64,000 nt of DNA from Paraburkholderia solitsugae (GTDB lineage Bacteria > Pseudomonadota > Gammaproteobacteria > Burkholderiales > Burkholderiaceae): the NCBI RefSeq assembly GCF_013177695.1, contig NZ_WOEY01000035.1:42217-106216 (forward strand), written 5' to 3'. Of the stretch, positions 17,367 through 28,653 are shown one piece after another; the stretch's first letter is position 1, and every line of letters begins with the position of its first letter. The notes under the pieces were generated by a model that searched no databases, was not told the origin of the DNA, and saw only the letters and a program-made list of their open reading frames with translations. The position numbers and the translations under genes were made by a program.

Positions 17367-17419
17367 GGCCCGGCCCTTAACGGCATTGCCATCAATCCAC
17401 GCTTGAGACCGAGGCCTTC

Positions 17420-17917
17420 ATGAGCAGTCGCATCATCAATATTGATTCCGTCGACTTGCATCCGCTACCGCCCGACTACGCACCGACCGGCGACGCCGCG
17501 ACGCGTTTCGCACCCCGCATCGGCATGTTGGGACGCCGCCTGGAGGCGCTTAAACTCGGCTATAACGTCATCGCATTGGCGCCAGGAAAGCGTGCGTTCC
17601 CGTTCCACAATCACCGCGTGAACGAAGAAATGTTTTTCGTGTTGAGTGGACAGGGCGAGGTGCGGATCGGTGACACGCTTCATCCAATCCGTGCCGGGGA
17701 TGTGATCGCCTGCCCAGCCGGCGACACAACGACAGCCCACCAGATCGTGAATTCGAGCGATCAGGAACTGCGCTACCTCGCGATCAGCACGCAGCAGTCG
17801 CCGGAGATCTGCGAGTACCCGGATTCGCACAAATATTCGGCGATGCTCGATGGCCCTGACGGCTTCAACGCGACCGGCTCGCTCGGCAACAGCGTGGGCT
17901 ACTGGGACGGCGAATAA
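17420..17917 (+). CDS. Cupin-domain protein
   Basis: A 165-residue single-cupin protein. The metal-binding motif is seen as FHNHRVNEEMFFVLSG (His-X-His-X5-Glu type) and the second motif GDVIACPAGDTTTAHQI supplies the last histidine. Many such proteins are small isomerases or dioxygenase-like enzymes, or sugar/hydroxyacid-binding proteins; nothing here decides between them. It is divergent from the LysR gene and converges on dauA, so a link to amino-acid metabolism is only positional. Confidence 0.85.
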   Translation: MSSRIINIDSVDLHPLPPDYAPTGDAATRFAPRIGMLGRRLEALKLGYNVIALAPGKRAFPFHNHRVNEEMFFVLSGQGEVRIGDTLHPIRAGDVIACPAGDTTTAHQIVNSSDQELRYLAISTQQSPEICEYPDSHKYSAMLDGPDGFNATGSLGNSVGYWDGE

Positions 17918-17978
17918 AGGCGGGATTCGTCTGGCCGGCTCACATTCACCCCGGCCAACTCAGCGGCGGGTTGGTCAC

Positions 17979-19220
17979 TTACCGGAACCGCACAGGACGA
18001 AACGGATAGGGATCGGCGCAAGGCGCGGCGCCCGTCATCATCTCCGCCAGCAGACGGCCCGTCACGGGACCGAGCGTCAATCCGTGGTGGTTGTGGCCAA
18101 ACGCGAACCAGAGTCCTCGATGGCGAGGCGCTCGTCCAATGACGGGCCGCATGTCTGGCGTACAAGGACGCAACCCGAGCCATGGCGCGTCGTCCAGCCG
18201 GCGGCCCAGACCGAATAGCGGCCGGGCGATGTTTTCCGCGCGCGCGAGTTGAATACCCGTCGGTGGCGCATCGCGGCGGGCGATTTCAACGCCAGTCGTC
18301 AAACGCAAGCGGCCTTCCATTGGCGCCACGACGTACCCTCTCTCCGTGTCCACGAGCGGTACCGAGAGCATCGGCTTCGTGGCCTCGTAGTGCATGTGAT
18401 AGCCGCGTTTCGCGCGCAGCGGTATGCGATATCCGAGCGGCGCAAAAACCTTGTCGGACCACGGGCCGAGTGCCGCGACCACCTCTTTGGCACTGATCCT
18501 GCCTTGCGACGTCTGCACGGTCCATGCGTCGGCTTCCAGACGTACCGTGGTCGCCTCTCCGGTCAGAAACGTGCCGCCGCCATTCTCGAACAGGCGCGCA
18601 TATCCCTTCGTCAACGCCCCCGGATTGGAAATACTCTTCGGGTCCTGCCAGTGCAAGGCGCCGCAAAAGCCCGCGCCTAAACCAGGTTCGCGTGCCAGAA
18701 GTCGCGCGGCATCGAGCGGGGCCACGCGCAGTCCGTATGTCCTCGCCGTGACTTCGGCGGCTGATGCCTGCCGTTCATATTCCGAGCGCGTGCGGAATGC
18801 CTCGAGCCAACCGCCGTCGTGCGCAAGGCTTTGGAGGCCCGCACGCTCGATCAGCACATTGTGTTCATCGACGCTTTGCCGGATCAGCGGCAGCATGTCG
18901 CGCGCGGCAGCCGCTAGCCGTTCCGGAGACGACTCCCACCAGAACCGCGCGAGCCACGTGGCGAAAGACGGCAAGGCCTTGTAATCCCAGTAAAGGTCCG
19001 TCGACTGATTGCGCATGTAGCGCAGCAGCGTACCGAGATCGCGTGGAAAGCCGTAAGGGACCACCGACGACCGCTCGATCAAGCCTGCATTGCCGAAACT
19101 GGTCTCCTCACCGGGGCCGCGCCGATCGACGAGCGCCACGCGGCGCCCTCGATCCTGCAGATGCAGCGCCGACGACACGCCGACAATCCCGGCGCCCAAC
19201 ACGATCACATCGAAATCCAT
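17979..19220 (-). CDS. dauA: FAD-dependent D-amino-acid dehydrogenase, probable D-arginine dehydrogenase DauA
   Basis: A 413-residue flavoenzyme of the DadA/glycine-oxidase fold. The FAD motif VLGAGIVGVSSALHL (about 7-21) starts the protein, and the conserved ends GLRPCTPDMRPVIG and FGHNHHGLTLGPVTG close the FAD site. It oxidises D-amino acids to 2-oxo acids and passes electrons to the respiratory chain. The substrate is inferred from context: in Pseudomonas aeruginosa dauA, dauB and dauR and a binding-protein gene stand together, and all four are here. The start lies 3 nt after the stop of the binding-protein gene, so both form one operon. Confidence 0.8.
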   Translation of the reverse strand: MDFDVIVLGAGIVGVSSALHLQDRGRRVALVDRRGPGEETSFGNAGLIERSSVVPYGFPRDLGTLLRYMRNQSTDLYWDYKALPSFATWLARFWWESSPERLAAAARDMLPLIRQSVDEHNVLIERAGLQSLAHDGGWLEAFRTRSEYERQASAAEVTARTYGLRVAPLDAARLLAREPGLGAGFCGALHWQDPKSISNPGALTKGYARLFENGGGTFLTGEATTVRLEADAWTVQTSQGRISAKEVVAALGPWSDKVFAPLGYRIPLRAKRGYHMHYEATKPMLSVPLVDTERGYVVAPMEGRLRLTTGVEIARRDAPPTGIQLARAENIARPLFGLGRRLDDAPWLGLRPCTPDMRPVIGRAPRHRGLWFAFGHNHHGLTLGPVTGRLLAEMMTGAAPCADPYPFRPVRFR

Positions 19221-19223
19221 AAG

Positions 19224-20012
19224 TTACTTCGCGATGATGTCGCGCTTGAAATACTTCTGCGACAGATTGCTGAGCGTACCGTTTTTCTTCAAAGCGTCGA
19301 GCGCGGCATCGATCTTTCCGGCCAACCCCTTGTCGCCTTTACGCAAGCCGAAACCCGTCCCTTCGCCAAGCGTTGCCGGATCGCTGAGCGGCTGGCCGAC
19401 AATCGCATAGTCGTGGCCTGCGGGCTTGTTCAGGAAACCATCCTCAACAGTCTGCGCTTCCTGGACGGCAGCATCCAGGCGTCCGGCCACGAGGTCGGCA
19501 TACACCTGATCCTGGTCCTGATACGAGACGATCGATACGCCCGCATTCGCCCAATGGGCCTTGAGGAAATCCTCTTGCGACGATCCCTGCAGGACGCCGA
19601 CGCGTTTGCCCTGCAGGCTCTTCACATCTGGCAGCAACGGGGAACCACGCTTGGCCACCATCACGATCGGCACCACGTAGATCGGCGGCGTGAAATCGAT
19701 GGACTGTTTGCGCTTGTCCGTGATGTTCATCGCGGAATTGACGACGTCGAACTTGCGCGCCTGCAAGGCGGGAATCAGGCCGTCGAACGAATTCTCCACC
19801 CACTCGCACTTCACGGCCATCTTTGCGCAAACCGCGTTGCCGACGTCGACGTCGAATCCCTGCAACTGCCCCGTCGGCGACTTGCTCTCGAACGGCGGAT
19901 ACGCTGCTTCGATGCCGAAACGCAAGGTGCTTTGAGTCTCCGCGCTAACGGTGTCGACCGAACCGATTAACGCAGCCGCGACGAAAAGTGACAGTGAAAG
20001 CTTCAGAGGCAT
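19224..20012 (-). CDS. Periplasmic basic-amino-acid-binding protein
   Basis: A 262-residue family-3 solute-binding protein. Signal peptide MPLKLSLSLFVAAALIG to VSAE (about 1-25), then LRFGIEAAYPPFESKSPTGQ and GFDVDVGNAVCAKM, the usual opening of lysine/arginine/ornithine- and histidine-binding proteins. C50-C57-like paired cysteines (VCAKMAVKCEW) match the disulfide of HisJ/ArgT types. No permease or ATPase is encoded here, so it must use one from elsewhere. It is the first gene of the operon with dauA, which suggests uptake of the amine substrate. Confidence 0.88.
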   Translation of the reverse strand: MPLKLSLSLFVAAALIGSVDTVSAETQSTLRFGIEAAYPPFESKSPTGQLQGFDVDVGNAVCAKMAVKCEWVENSFDGLIPALQARKFDVVNSAMNITDKRKQSIDFTPPIYVVPIVMVAKRGSPLLPDVKSLQGKRVGVLQGSSQEDFLKAHWANAGVSIVSYQDQDQVYADLVAGRLDAAVQEAQTVEDGFLNKPAGHDYAIVGQPLSDPATLGEGTGFGLRKGDKGLAGKIDAALDALKKNGTLSNLSQKYFKRDIIAK

Positions 20013-20178
20013 GATGGTTCCCAGTGTGGTTGAAGGGTCGCAAATTCAGGGCGCGAACTGACGCAAACGGCGCAACGTCGAGAAGCCGCGTGAAAGGCAA
20101 AAGAGATCGGCCTCTCACACGCGCTCTGGAACAACAGTCTATTCTGGACATTGGCAATTGCAAGCGATTTTCAAAAAT

Positions 20179-20199
20179 AAAAGTCCAAATTGGACTTTT
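20179..20199. promoter_or_regulatory. Perfect 21-bp palindrome, probable DauR operator
   Basis: AAAAGTCCAA (20179-20188), central A, TTGGACTTTT (20190-20199). It lies in the divergent region, 56 bp before dauB and about 170 bp before the binding-protein/dauA operon, placed to control both. The size and symmetry suit a dimeric repressor; DauR encoded downstream is the natural candidate. Confidence 0.65.
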
Positions 20200-20254
20200 T
20201 GACTTTAGAATCGTGCTGACGCCGCAAGCCGGCAACGATCTGGAGAGCAGGCCC

Positions 20255-21226
20255 ATGAACAACACAGACAAAGTATTCCCGTTGATCGTCCAGCAGGACG
20301 CAGTGCGCAACGCACTGCCCCATCTCGATGTGCGCGGTGCGTTGACACGCATGTTTCTCGCGCTGGCCAACGACGCCGCGGTGCAGCCGCCTCAGACCTT
20401 CACCCCCTTTCCGCAAGGGGCCGGCGATTTCATTACGTACCTCGGGGTCATGGCGGACGCCAAGGTGTTCGGCGCCAAGTTGTCGCCGTACATCGTGACC
20501 GAATCGAAGCCGGTCATTACGGCGTGGACGGCACTGATGTCGATGGAAACGGGTCAGCCTTTGATGTGGTGCGATGCGGGTCTGCTCACCATCGAGCGCA
20601 CTGCCGGCGCGACCGCACTCGCCGTGGATCACCTTGCGGCGGCCGACGCGCGCCGGCTCGCCATCGTCGGCGCGGGCGCGGTGGGACAGGCTCATGTGCG
20701 CCACCTCGCGGCACTCCGGCCATGGGACTCGATCAACGTGTTTTCACCCGGGCTAGCAGGGAACGAATCGAAGCGTGCAGCGGTGCATGCCCTTCATGAA
20801 CGTGTACGGGTTTGCGCCACGCTTGAAGATTGCTTGCGCGATGCCGATGTGGTGGCGTTGTGCACATCCTCGGGCACGCCGGTACTAGCGGAGAAAATGC
20901 TGACGAAGCCGGCGCTCATTACGTCGATCAGCACGAATGTAGCGAATGCTCACGAAATTCCGCCCGCGTGGCTTCCGGACATGGACGTCTATTGCGACTA
21001 CCGGCAAACCACGCCTGCCAGCGCGGGGGAAATGAAATTGGCGGCGCAGTTGCATGACTGGTCGCCGGAAAGCGTGCTCGGCGACCTGCCTAAGCTGGTA
21101 GCCGGCACAGCCAGAAAATCCTCCGGGCGACAGCACGCGTTTTTCCGCTCAATTGGGCTCGGACTGGAAGACGTCGCGATCGCCAACGAACTATTCAGAC
21201 ACATAGCCGGGCAGCACAGCGGTTAA
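20255..21226 (+). CDS. dauB: Ornithine cyclodeaminase/mu-crystallin family dehydrogenase, probable L-arginine dehydrogenase DauB
   Basis: A 323-residue NAD(P)-dependent enzyme. The Rossmann segment RRLAIVGAGAVGQAHVRHL (about 129-147) and the substrate region before it (TAWTALMSMETGQPLMWCD) match the ornithine cyclodeaminase/mu-crystallin/ketimine reductase group. In the D-arginine pathway DauB aminates 2-oxoarginine made by DauA to L-arginine. ATG 20255 is preceded by GGAGAG; an open frame runs 77 codons further upstream but crosses the palindrome and is not conserved in type. Alternatives are ornithine cyclodeaminase or a ketimine reductase. Confidence 0.82.
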   Translation: MNNTDKVFPLIVQQDAVRNALPHLDVRGALTRMFLALANDAAVQPPQTFTPFPQGAGDFITYLGVMADAKVFGAKLSPYIVTESKPVITAWTALMSMETGQPLMWCDAGLLTIERTAGATALAVDHLAAADARRLAIVGAGAVGQAHVRHLAALRPWDSINVFSPGLAGNESKRAAVHALHERVRVCATLEDCLRDADVVALCTSSGTPVLAEKMLTKPALITSISTNVANAHEIPPAWLPDMDVYCDYRQTTPASAGEMKLAAQLHDWSPESVLGDLPKLVAGTARKSSGRQHAFFRSIGLGLEDVAIANELFRHIAGQHSG

Positions 21227-21256
21227 GACAAAGGCCGGTGCGCCGCTCATGGCAAA

Positions 21257-21982
21257 ATGGCGCGCAACATCCGGATTCGCAGCATCGTGGCGCAACACGG
21301 TGCAGACTTTCCGAAAACTGGAATTTCACTCACCTCTATGCGCAAAACAAAGACAACGGCTGCACGCAGGCTTCTTCTGGATCGATACGGCCGTGTCGCC
21401 GACGGTATCGCGCTGCTGTTTTTTCCGTACGTTGAAATCGTCCTTCATGACCTGCAAAGCCAGACGATTGCCTACATAGCCAATAACCTGTCGAAGCGCG
21501 AACTGGGCGACGAATCGGCACTGGAAGAAATCGACCATTCGGCGGAGTCAGGCACGATCGGTCCATACGAAAAAATCAATTGGGATGGCAGGCGGATGCG
21601 CTGCGTCAGCACGGTACTCTTTGACGACGCTGGCGTGGCCGTTGGTGTGATGTGCGTGAACTACAACATTGCGGTCTTCGAGGACATGAAACATGTCATC
21701 GACCGCGTGATCTCCGGCGCCGGCGTGATCAAGCAGCCAGAGGAGTTATTCAAGGACGACTGGCAAGAACGCATCAACACGTTTCTTCACGCGTGGCTTC
21801 AGGAGCGCCAGTTGGCGCTGAACTCGCTGACCCGCGACCACCGTCGCGAATTGGTCGAAGCGCTTTGGGCCGAAGGCGCATTCAAGGGGAAAAGTGCCGC
21901 AAACTATGTGGCAAACGTGCTAGGGATGGGACGCGCGACCGTGTATCAACACATAAGAGATCTGCGAGACGCGGAAGCGTGA
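21257..21982 (+). CDS. dauR: YheO-like PAS/HTH regulator, probable DauR
   Basis: The protein has an N-terminal YheO-type PAS-like ligand domain (from LLLDRYGRVADGIALLFFPYVEIVLHD to about residue 145) and a C-terminal helix-turn-helix (about 195-240: FKGKSAANYVANVLGMGRATVYQHIRDL). This two-domain family includes DauR, the repressor of the D-arginine genes. It lies 30 nt after dauB on the same strand. The start is uncertain: 21257 gives 241 residues, while ATG 21338 gives 214 and begins right at the conserved domain. Neither has a clear ribosome site. Confidence 0.82.
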   Translation: MARNIRIRSIVAQHGADFPKTGISLTSMRKTKTTAARRLLLDRYGRVADGIALLFFPYVEIVLHDLQSQTIAYIANNLSKRELGDESALEEIDHSAESGTIGPYEKINWDGRRMRCVSTVLFDDAGVAVGVMCVNYNIAVFEDMKHVIDRVISGAGVIKQPEELFKDDWQERINTFLHAWLQERQLALNSLTRDHRRELVEALWAEGAFKGKSAANYVANVLGMGRATVYQHIRDLRDAEA

Positions 21983-22094
21983 GAGCGCCCGGATAGGGGC
22001 GCCCAATTTCTGATTGTGGTGACGACGCCGCTGCGCTGTCTGATCGTTGCGTTAGCGGCGGGCCGGGTGATCGCTTCTCAGTCGGAACGGGTTG

Positions 22095-22131
22095 ATCGAC
22101 GCGCCGCCGCTCTAACCAGCGGCGCGTCGAT
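22095..22131. terminator. Long hairpin between convergent genes
   Basis: ATCGACGCGCCGC (22095-22107) and GCGGCGCGTCGAT (22119-22131) pair over 13 bp around an 11-nt loop, between the ends of dauR and the secreted glycosidase-like gene. No U-run; a bidirectional terminator or barrier is likely. Confidence 0.6.
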
Positions 22132-22143
22132 ACAAGTCAAGCC

Positions 22144-24432
<2,289 letters not shown>

Positions 24433-25542
24433 TGCCGTATGTATCGCTTAAAAGCAGGTTATCCCCGAGAATTGAGCAAGATCGATCTAAGCCGTCCCGC
24501 TTTGGCGTTCTTTTGAGTACAGAGAGAGGTGACGCGGCGAACGCGATGATTGCGTTCATTGCTGATGAAGCGGGTACTTCCGATGTGCCGTTATCCGCTA
24601 GCAGATTCCGTTAGGCATTCGCACGCATGCAGACCGCCTCCGCGGCGACAACGCGCTCACCATTTCGATCTGCCATCAGTCAACGGATAAATATTACGTA
24701 TTCCTTACTATCAACCTGAAAGATTCACTCGCCGAAGTTCTCTCAGTGATTACACCCTTGGATCTACCACGCCGGGCATCCAGATCGGCATGCAGCTGCG
24801 ACTCGCGCTGTACACACCCATAGCGTGACAAGTTCTGCCAACGTCCCGGCTAGCGTCACAATCGATTCGATTGGCGCACGGACAAAAAACATACGCAAAT
24901 GATTTATAGCGTGCAGACGACGTGGCCAATAACATCTGACCCGTTTCGCGCTGACCGTCCAGCGCATCGTCCATGTGACAAACAATTTTCCGCTCAGCGC
25001 GGACAATCCTTAAATTTAGGACATCTGAGAGTTTTATCAGACCATTTCGCTTTCAGTCTTGATGGTCCATACCGTTGCGAGCCCGGAGGGCCGCCGTCAA
25101 CCGCTTCTGAAACCCGAAACTAATTAGGTTGCGGGCCTAATTCCGCCTGCGCCGCGAAAACGCATACCCACGCAACCTTTACTGGATCGATGAGACTTCG
25201 GCGCAAGCTCGGTATGACTTACGGCAAAATTTTCGGCAGACGAATTATAAACGTTTCATCCGTGTAACGTGGCAATGACCATAGGTGATAAGTAGTAGTT
25301 CAAAGAATCTGCCGGGAAACGCTTCCGACGGTTTTCCAAAGGTGGGGAAACGGAAAATCTCTGCCTCACCGGAGCGCGGAAAACGCAAGTCTTTGACTCT
25401 TGCCGAAGGACGGAGCGCGGCCGGAACAACGAATAGCTTCGTTGATTTTCATATTATTAATATCAAACCGCGCGAGAAATCTATTTACGTGTCGCGATGA
25501 ATAGAAAACACGTGCTCCTGATGCCACCCCAAAATGAACCCA
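24433..25542. other. 1.1-kb stretch without a recognisable gene
   Basis: Frames here are short, lack ribosome sites and have codon use unlike the neighbours. Base composition is less GC-rich than in the flanking genes. It lies upstream of the glycosidase-like gene and downstream of the beta-propeller gene, both on the minus strand. It should hold the promoter of the former; I see no convincing -35/-10 pair, RNA fold or terminator. Confidence 0.6.
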
Positions 25543-27459
25543 TCAAGGCGTCCAGCGATAAACAACCATGCTGGAGCTGTTGTAGTTGTCTTTCGTGATC
25601 ACGTACTCACCAGCCGATCTAAGGTATGCCCTGAGGCCATACATCGAATCCACGTCGTTGCCCACGTCCACCGTACCCGCACTCGAGTTGATCAGCGTCG
25701 TATCGAGGTTACCCGTAGTGAGATTGAAGGCGTCGATGTTGGGCACCGTATGCACGTAGCCGACGAAAAGATAATTCCCGGCGGCCGTGATCGACTTGGG
25801 ATTGGCGCTGGTGAGGTTGATCACAGGCTTGGGCTTCGTCGTGTTGCCCGCACTCCAGCCGTGATAGACCTCGATCCTCGATTGCATTGCCGTCCAGTCC
25901 CAGCTCCCGGCGATGCCTTGAGCGAGAATCATGGTGTCGCTCTCCGGGAGGTAGATGATGCGCGTCAATGGTCGGATGCTCTGCGGAATGGAGATCGTGA
26001 CTGCGGGTCCCCATGTTGGCTTGCCGTTGCCGTCGAAACCCGCCAGCGGGTAATGATAGATGTGGTTCGTTCTGTCCAGACCGGCCCACACGTCTCCCCT
26101 GCTATCGATGCAGAATCCTCCCGTAACCTGTAGCGTCGTATTGAACGCAGGACCTGGGATCGACGCATCCGGAATGGCGATGTAGCCGCTCGCCGCGTTG
26201 AAATGGAAGAAGTAAAAAATGCCAGGATTCTGGCCGGAGGCGGCGAGGATCCGGTTTCCGCCGACGCTGACGAGCTGACCGAAATGCTCGTCGCGCTGGG
26301 TATCGTTCATGTTGAGGCGTGGATCGGACGGATAGGTGAATGGGTCAACGGTGTTCGCGACGAAGGTGCCACCCGCGGTGCCGGTGTAAATGTTGGAGCC
26401 ACCGTAAAAATAAACGCCGTCCGTCACCGGGTCCGGAGCGGCGACCGCCTCGAAGTTGAGGGACTGAAGCTGCCATTGCAGGTTGCCGGAATTGTCGTAC
26501 GCGTGGATGTCGGTACCACCATTACGGCCCAGGTCCCAGCCTCCGCCCCATGGATTGTTGAGCACATACAGGTTGCCGGCCGCGTCTTTACCGATGCCGG
26601 CAACACGCGTGAAGCGCTTGTCGCCAACCTGGCCTTTAATGCCCGTGGTGTTGTCGAGATAACCGCCCTGAATGCCAAACGTGCCGACCAGCGTCGGCGC
26701 GGCCGACACGTTGTAGAGCTTGATATTCATGTCGGGTCCTTCGTCTCCGACCATGAGCTGTCCTGATGATGCATCGAAATACAGCGCGGACGGTCGCGAG
26801 GCCGCGGACATCTGGATGGTGTTCAGCGGCGCGCCGGCTGGACTAAACTCGACGATCGCGGCTGCGCTCTTCTGCGCGACCCAGAGATTGCCCGCGCCAT
26901 CCAAAGCAAGTGCACCGGGACTCGATACGCTGATGTCCTGCTGCCACACACCGTCGGTGGTGAAGACCCGAACGCGATTGCCAAAAAAATCGCTCGCATA
27001 AAGGAGAGAGCCGGTTGTTGCGAGTCCGGTGATGACATCGCCCCGCTTGACGGCGTTCCAGGCGCTCACGGGGATAAGGAGATCGCGTTTCTGAGTCGTG
27101 CGGTTGTATCGTCCTACCGCCCCGCTGCCATACGATCTGCTGTACTGCAAGGCAGCGAAGATCGACGTGGCATTCCCCGTGATGGCGCTACCCTGAAACT
27201 CGCTGTTGATTCCAATGGAACCGATGCTCTTGCCGTTCTGGTAGATCGCGACGCCACCCTCGTTTTCATCCCATAGGGAAGCCGTATAGATCACGCCTTC
27301 GGGCGCGACCCACATCGAGCGCGCGGTATTGCCCACGTGAGTGGCGAGCGTGCCGAATGTGTTCGCCAGCCAGTCGGTGGTGTATTGCGCCTGACACACT
27401 GACGCGATCACGGCGATCACGGCGCCAAACAGCGCAATACGAATTCCCTTCCTGATCAT
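25543..27459 (-). CDS. Secreted beta-propeller (NHL-like) protein
   Basis: A 638-residue exported protein with a signal peptide (about 1-24, ending VCQAQ). The mature protein is a run of propeller-like blades with recurring GxxxDxxGNLWV patterns: ALALDGAGNLWVAQ, GIGKDAAGNLYVLN, GFCIDSRGDVWAGL. Such proteins bind or act on extracellular ligands; no catalytic residues are identifiable. The gene is monocistronic with a 1.1-kb gap to the secreted glycosidase-like gene in the same direction. A pairing of the two outside the cell is possible but rests on position only. Confidence 0.8.
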   Translation of the reverse strand: MIRKGIRIALFGAVIAVIASVCQAQYTTDWLANTFGTLATHVGNTARSMWVAPEGVIYTASLWDENEGGVAIYQNGKSIGSIGINSEFQGSAITGNATSIFAALQYSRSYGSGAVGRYNRTTQKRDLLIPVSAWNAVKRGDVITGLATTGSLLYASDFFGNRVRVFTTDGVWQQDISVSSPGALALDGAGNLWVAQKSAAAIVEFSPAGAPLNTIQMSAASRPSALYFDASSGQLMVGDEGPDMNIKLYNVSAAPTLVGTFGIQGGYLDNTTGIKGQVGDKRFTRVAGIGKDAAGNLYVLNNPWGGGWDLGRNGGTDIHAYDNSGNLQWQLQSLNFEAVAAPDPVTDGVYFYGGSNIYTGTAGGTFVANTVDPFTYPSDPRLNMNDTQRDEHFGQLVSVGGNRILAASGQNPGIFYFFHFNAASGYIAIPDASIPGPAFNTTLQVTGGFCIDSRGDVWAGLDRTNHIYHYPLAGFDGNGKPTWGPAVTISIPQSIRPLTRIIYLPESDTMILAQGIAGSWDWTAMQSRIEVYHGWSAGNTTKPKPVINLTSANPKSITAAGNYLFVGYVHTVPNIDAFNLTTGNLDTTLINSSAGTVDVGNDVDSMYGLRAYLRSAGEYVITKDNYNSSSMVVYRWTP

Positions 27460-27656
27460 GAGTGATGCTCTCCTGGTAACTGTCCTTTGTTAACATAAGT
27501 CACCGTAAGTCACCGGGTCAAACGTGGGTAATTCAGCAAGCATATTTTTGCCGGCCATTCGCAAGCTCGCGTGCATCGCTCAGTGTGTTGCCATTGCGTG
27601 TCGCATACTTTTCTGACACCCATGCCCTGTTCAAGGCAAAGGCAAAGAGCAGCCTG

Positions 27657-28538
27657 TCAGAACCTGCCGGAGTCCTGTTTCAACATGTCCATAAACGCCC
27701 GCACCTTGGCGCTCAGCAAACGGCGCGAACTATAAAGCGCCCAGATTTCCACGGGCGAGCCCGCCTCCGCACCCCAACAAACGAGCCGCCCCGCCCGCAC
27801 ATCCTGTTCGACCAGCAAGCGAGGCAGGAGCGCCGCGCCCACGCCCTGAAGCACCGCCTCGCGCACCATCAACAGCGATGACATTCGCAGCACCGGCATC
27901 GGTTTGATGACCCTCACACCACCGCCTTCCTCCTGCATGTTCCAGAGCACGCCGGACGGCGCCGCTATCGACATGACCGCCGGCACCTGCAATTCGTCTG
28001 CTTCGCTTGCAGGCATCGGCGGGATCGACATGCTCGGCGAAGCGACTACGAGACGCTCGTCACCGAGAATGCGCCGCCCTACGAGTTGTTCGTCATGCGG
28101 TGGATCGATACGGATCACCAGGTCGTAGCCGTCCTCTACCGGATCCGCGACGCGGTCTTCCGCAATGATTTCGAGTTCGACTTGCGGATAGGCCAGCGCA
28201 AAGCGTGCAGCGATCTGGCACAGCGCGACATGCGCGAAAACGACGGGCGCGCTGATGCGTAACCGCCCGCGCGGCACGGGCGCACGCGATGCGACCGCTT
28301 CACCTGCCTCCTGAATCTCCGTCATGAGCCCCCGCGTGCGCTCATGGAGTGCAAGCCCTTCCTCGGTCAGACGCAGCCGGCGTGCGCCCCGCTCGATCAG
28401 CCGCACACCGAGGTCTTCCTCCAACTCGGCCACGCGCCGCGACAGGGTGGCCTTGGGACGGTCGAGCGCACGACTGGCCGGCCCGAAGCCGCCGTGCAGC
28501 GCGACGGCATTGAAATCTGCCAGCGACGTCAAATCCAT
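27657..28538 (-). CDS. LysR-family transcriptional regulator
   Basis: A 293-residue regulator starting MDLTSLADFNAVALHGGFG, with the winged helix ASRALDRPKATLSRRVAELEEDLGVRLIERG and the LysR effector domain beginning near RGRLRISAPVVFAHV. ATG 28538 fits the family start; an open frame extends to 28592 across the control region. It is divergent from the NmrA-type reductase gene, its probable target, as commonly seen for such pairs. Confidence 0.93.
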   Translation of the reverse strand: MDLTSLADFNAVALHGGFGPASRALDRPKATLSRRVAELEEDLGVRLIERGARRLRLTEEGLALHERTRGLMTEIQEAGEAVASRAPVPRGRLRISAPVVFAHVALCQIAARFALAYPQVELEIIAEDRVADPVEDGYDLVIRIDPPHDEQLVGRRILGDERLVVASPSMSIPPMPASEADELQVPAVMSIAAPSGVLWNMQEEGGGVRVIKPMPVLRMSSLLMVREAVLQGVGAALLPRLLVEQDVRAGRLVCWGAEAGSPVEIWALYSSRRLLSAKVRAFMDMLKQDSGRF

Positions 28539-28557
28539 GATCGTTCCATATACGAGA

Positions 28558-28569
28558 CGAGACGTCTCG
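28558..28569. promoter_or_regulatory. Palindrome in divergent LysR/reductase promoter
   Basis: CGAGACGTCTCG is a perfect 12-bp palindrome 20 bp from the LysR start and 85 bp from the reductase start. A further GTCTC half-site lies near 28612. A LysR-binding role is inferred from position. Confidence 0.45.
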
Positions 28570-28653
28570 ATTCTGGCACTTTCGCCTTCCAAATGGAACG
28601 CATATTGTTCGTCTCACGGACTAACCCAGTCCATCCAACCCCAGGAGAAAATC

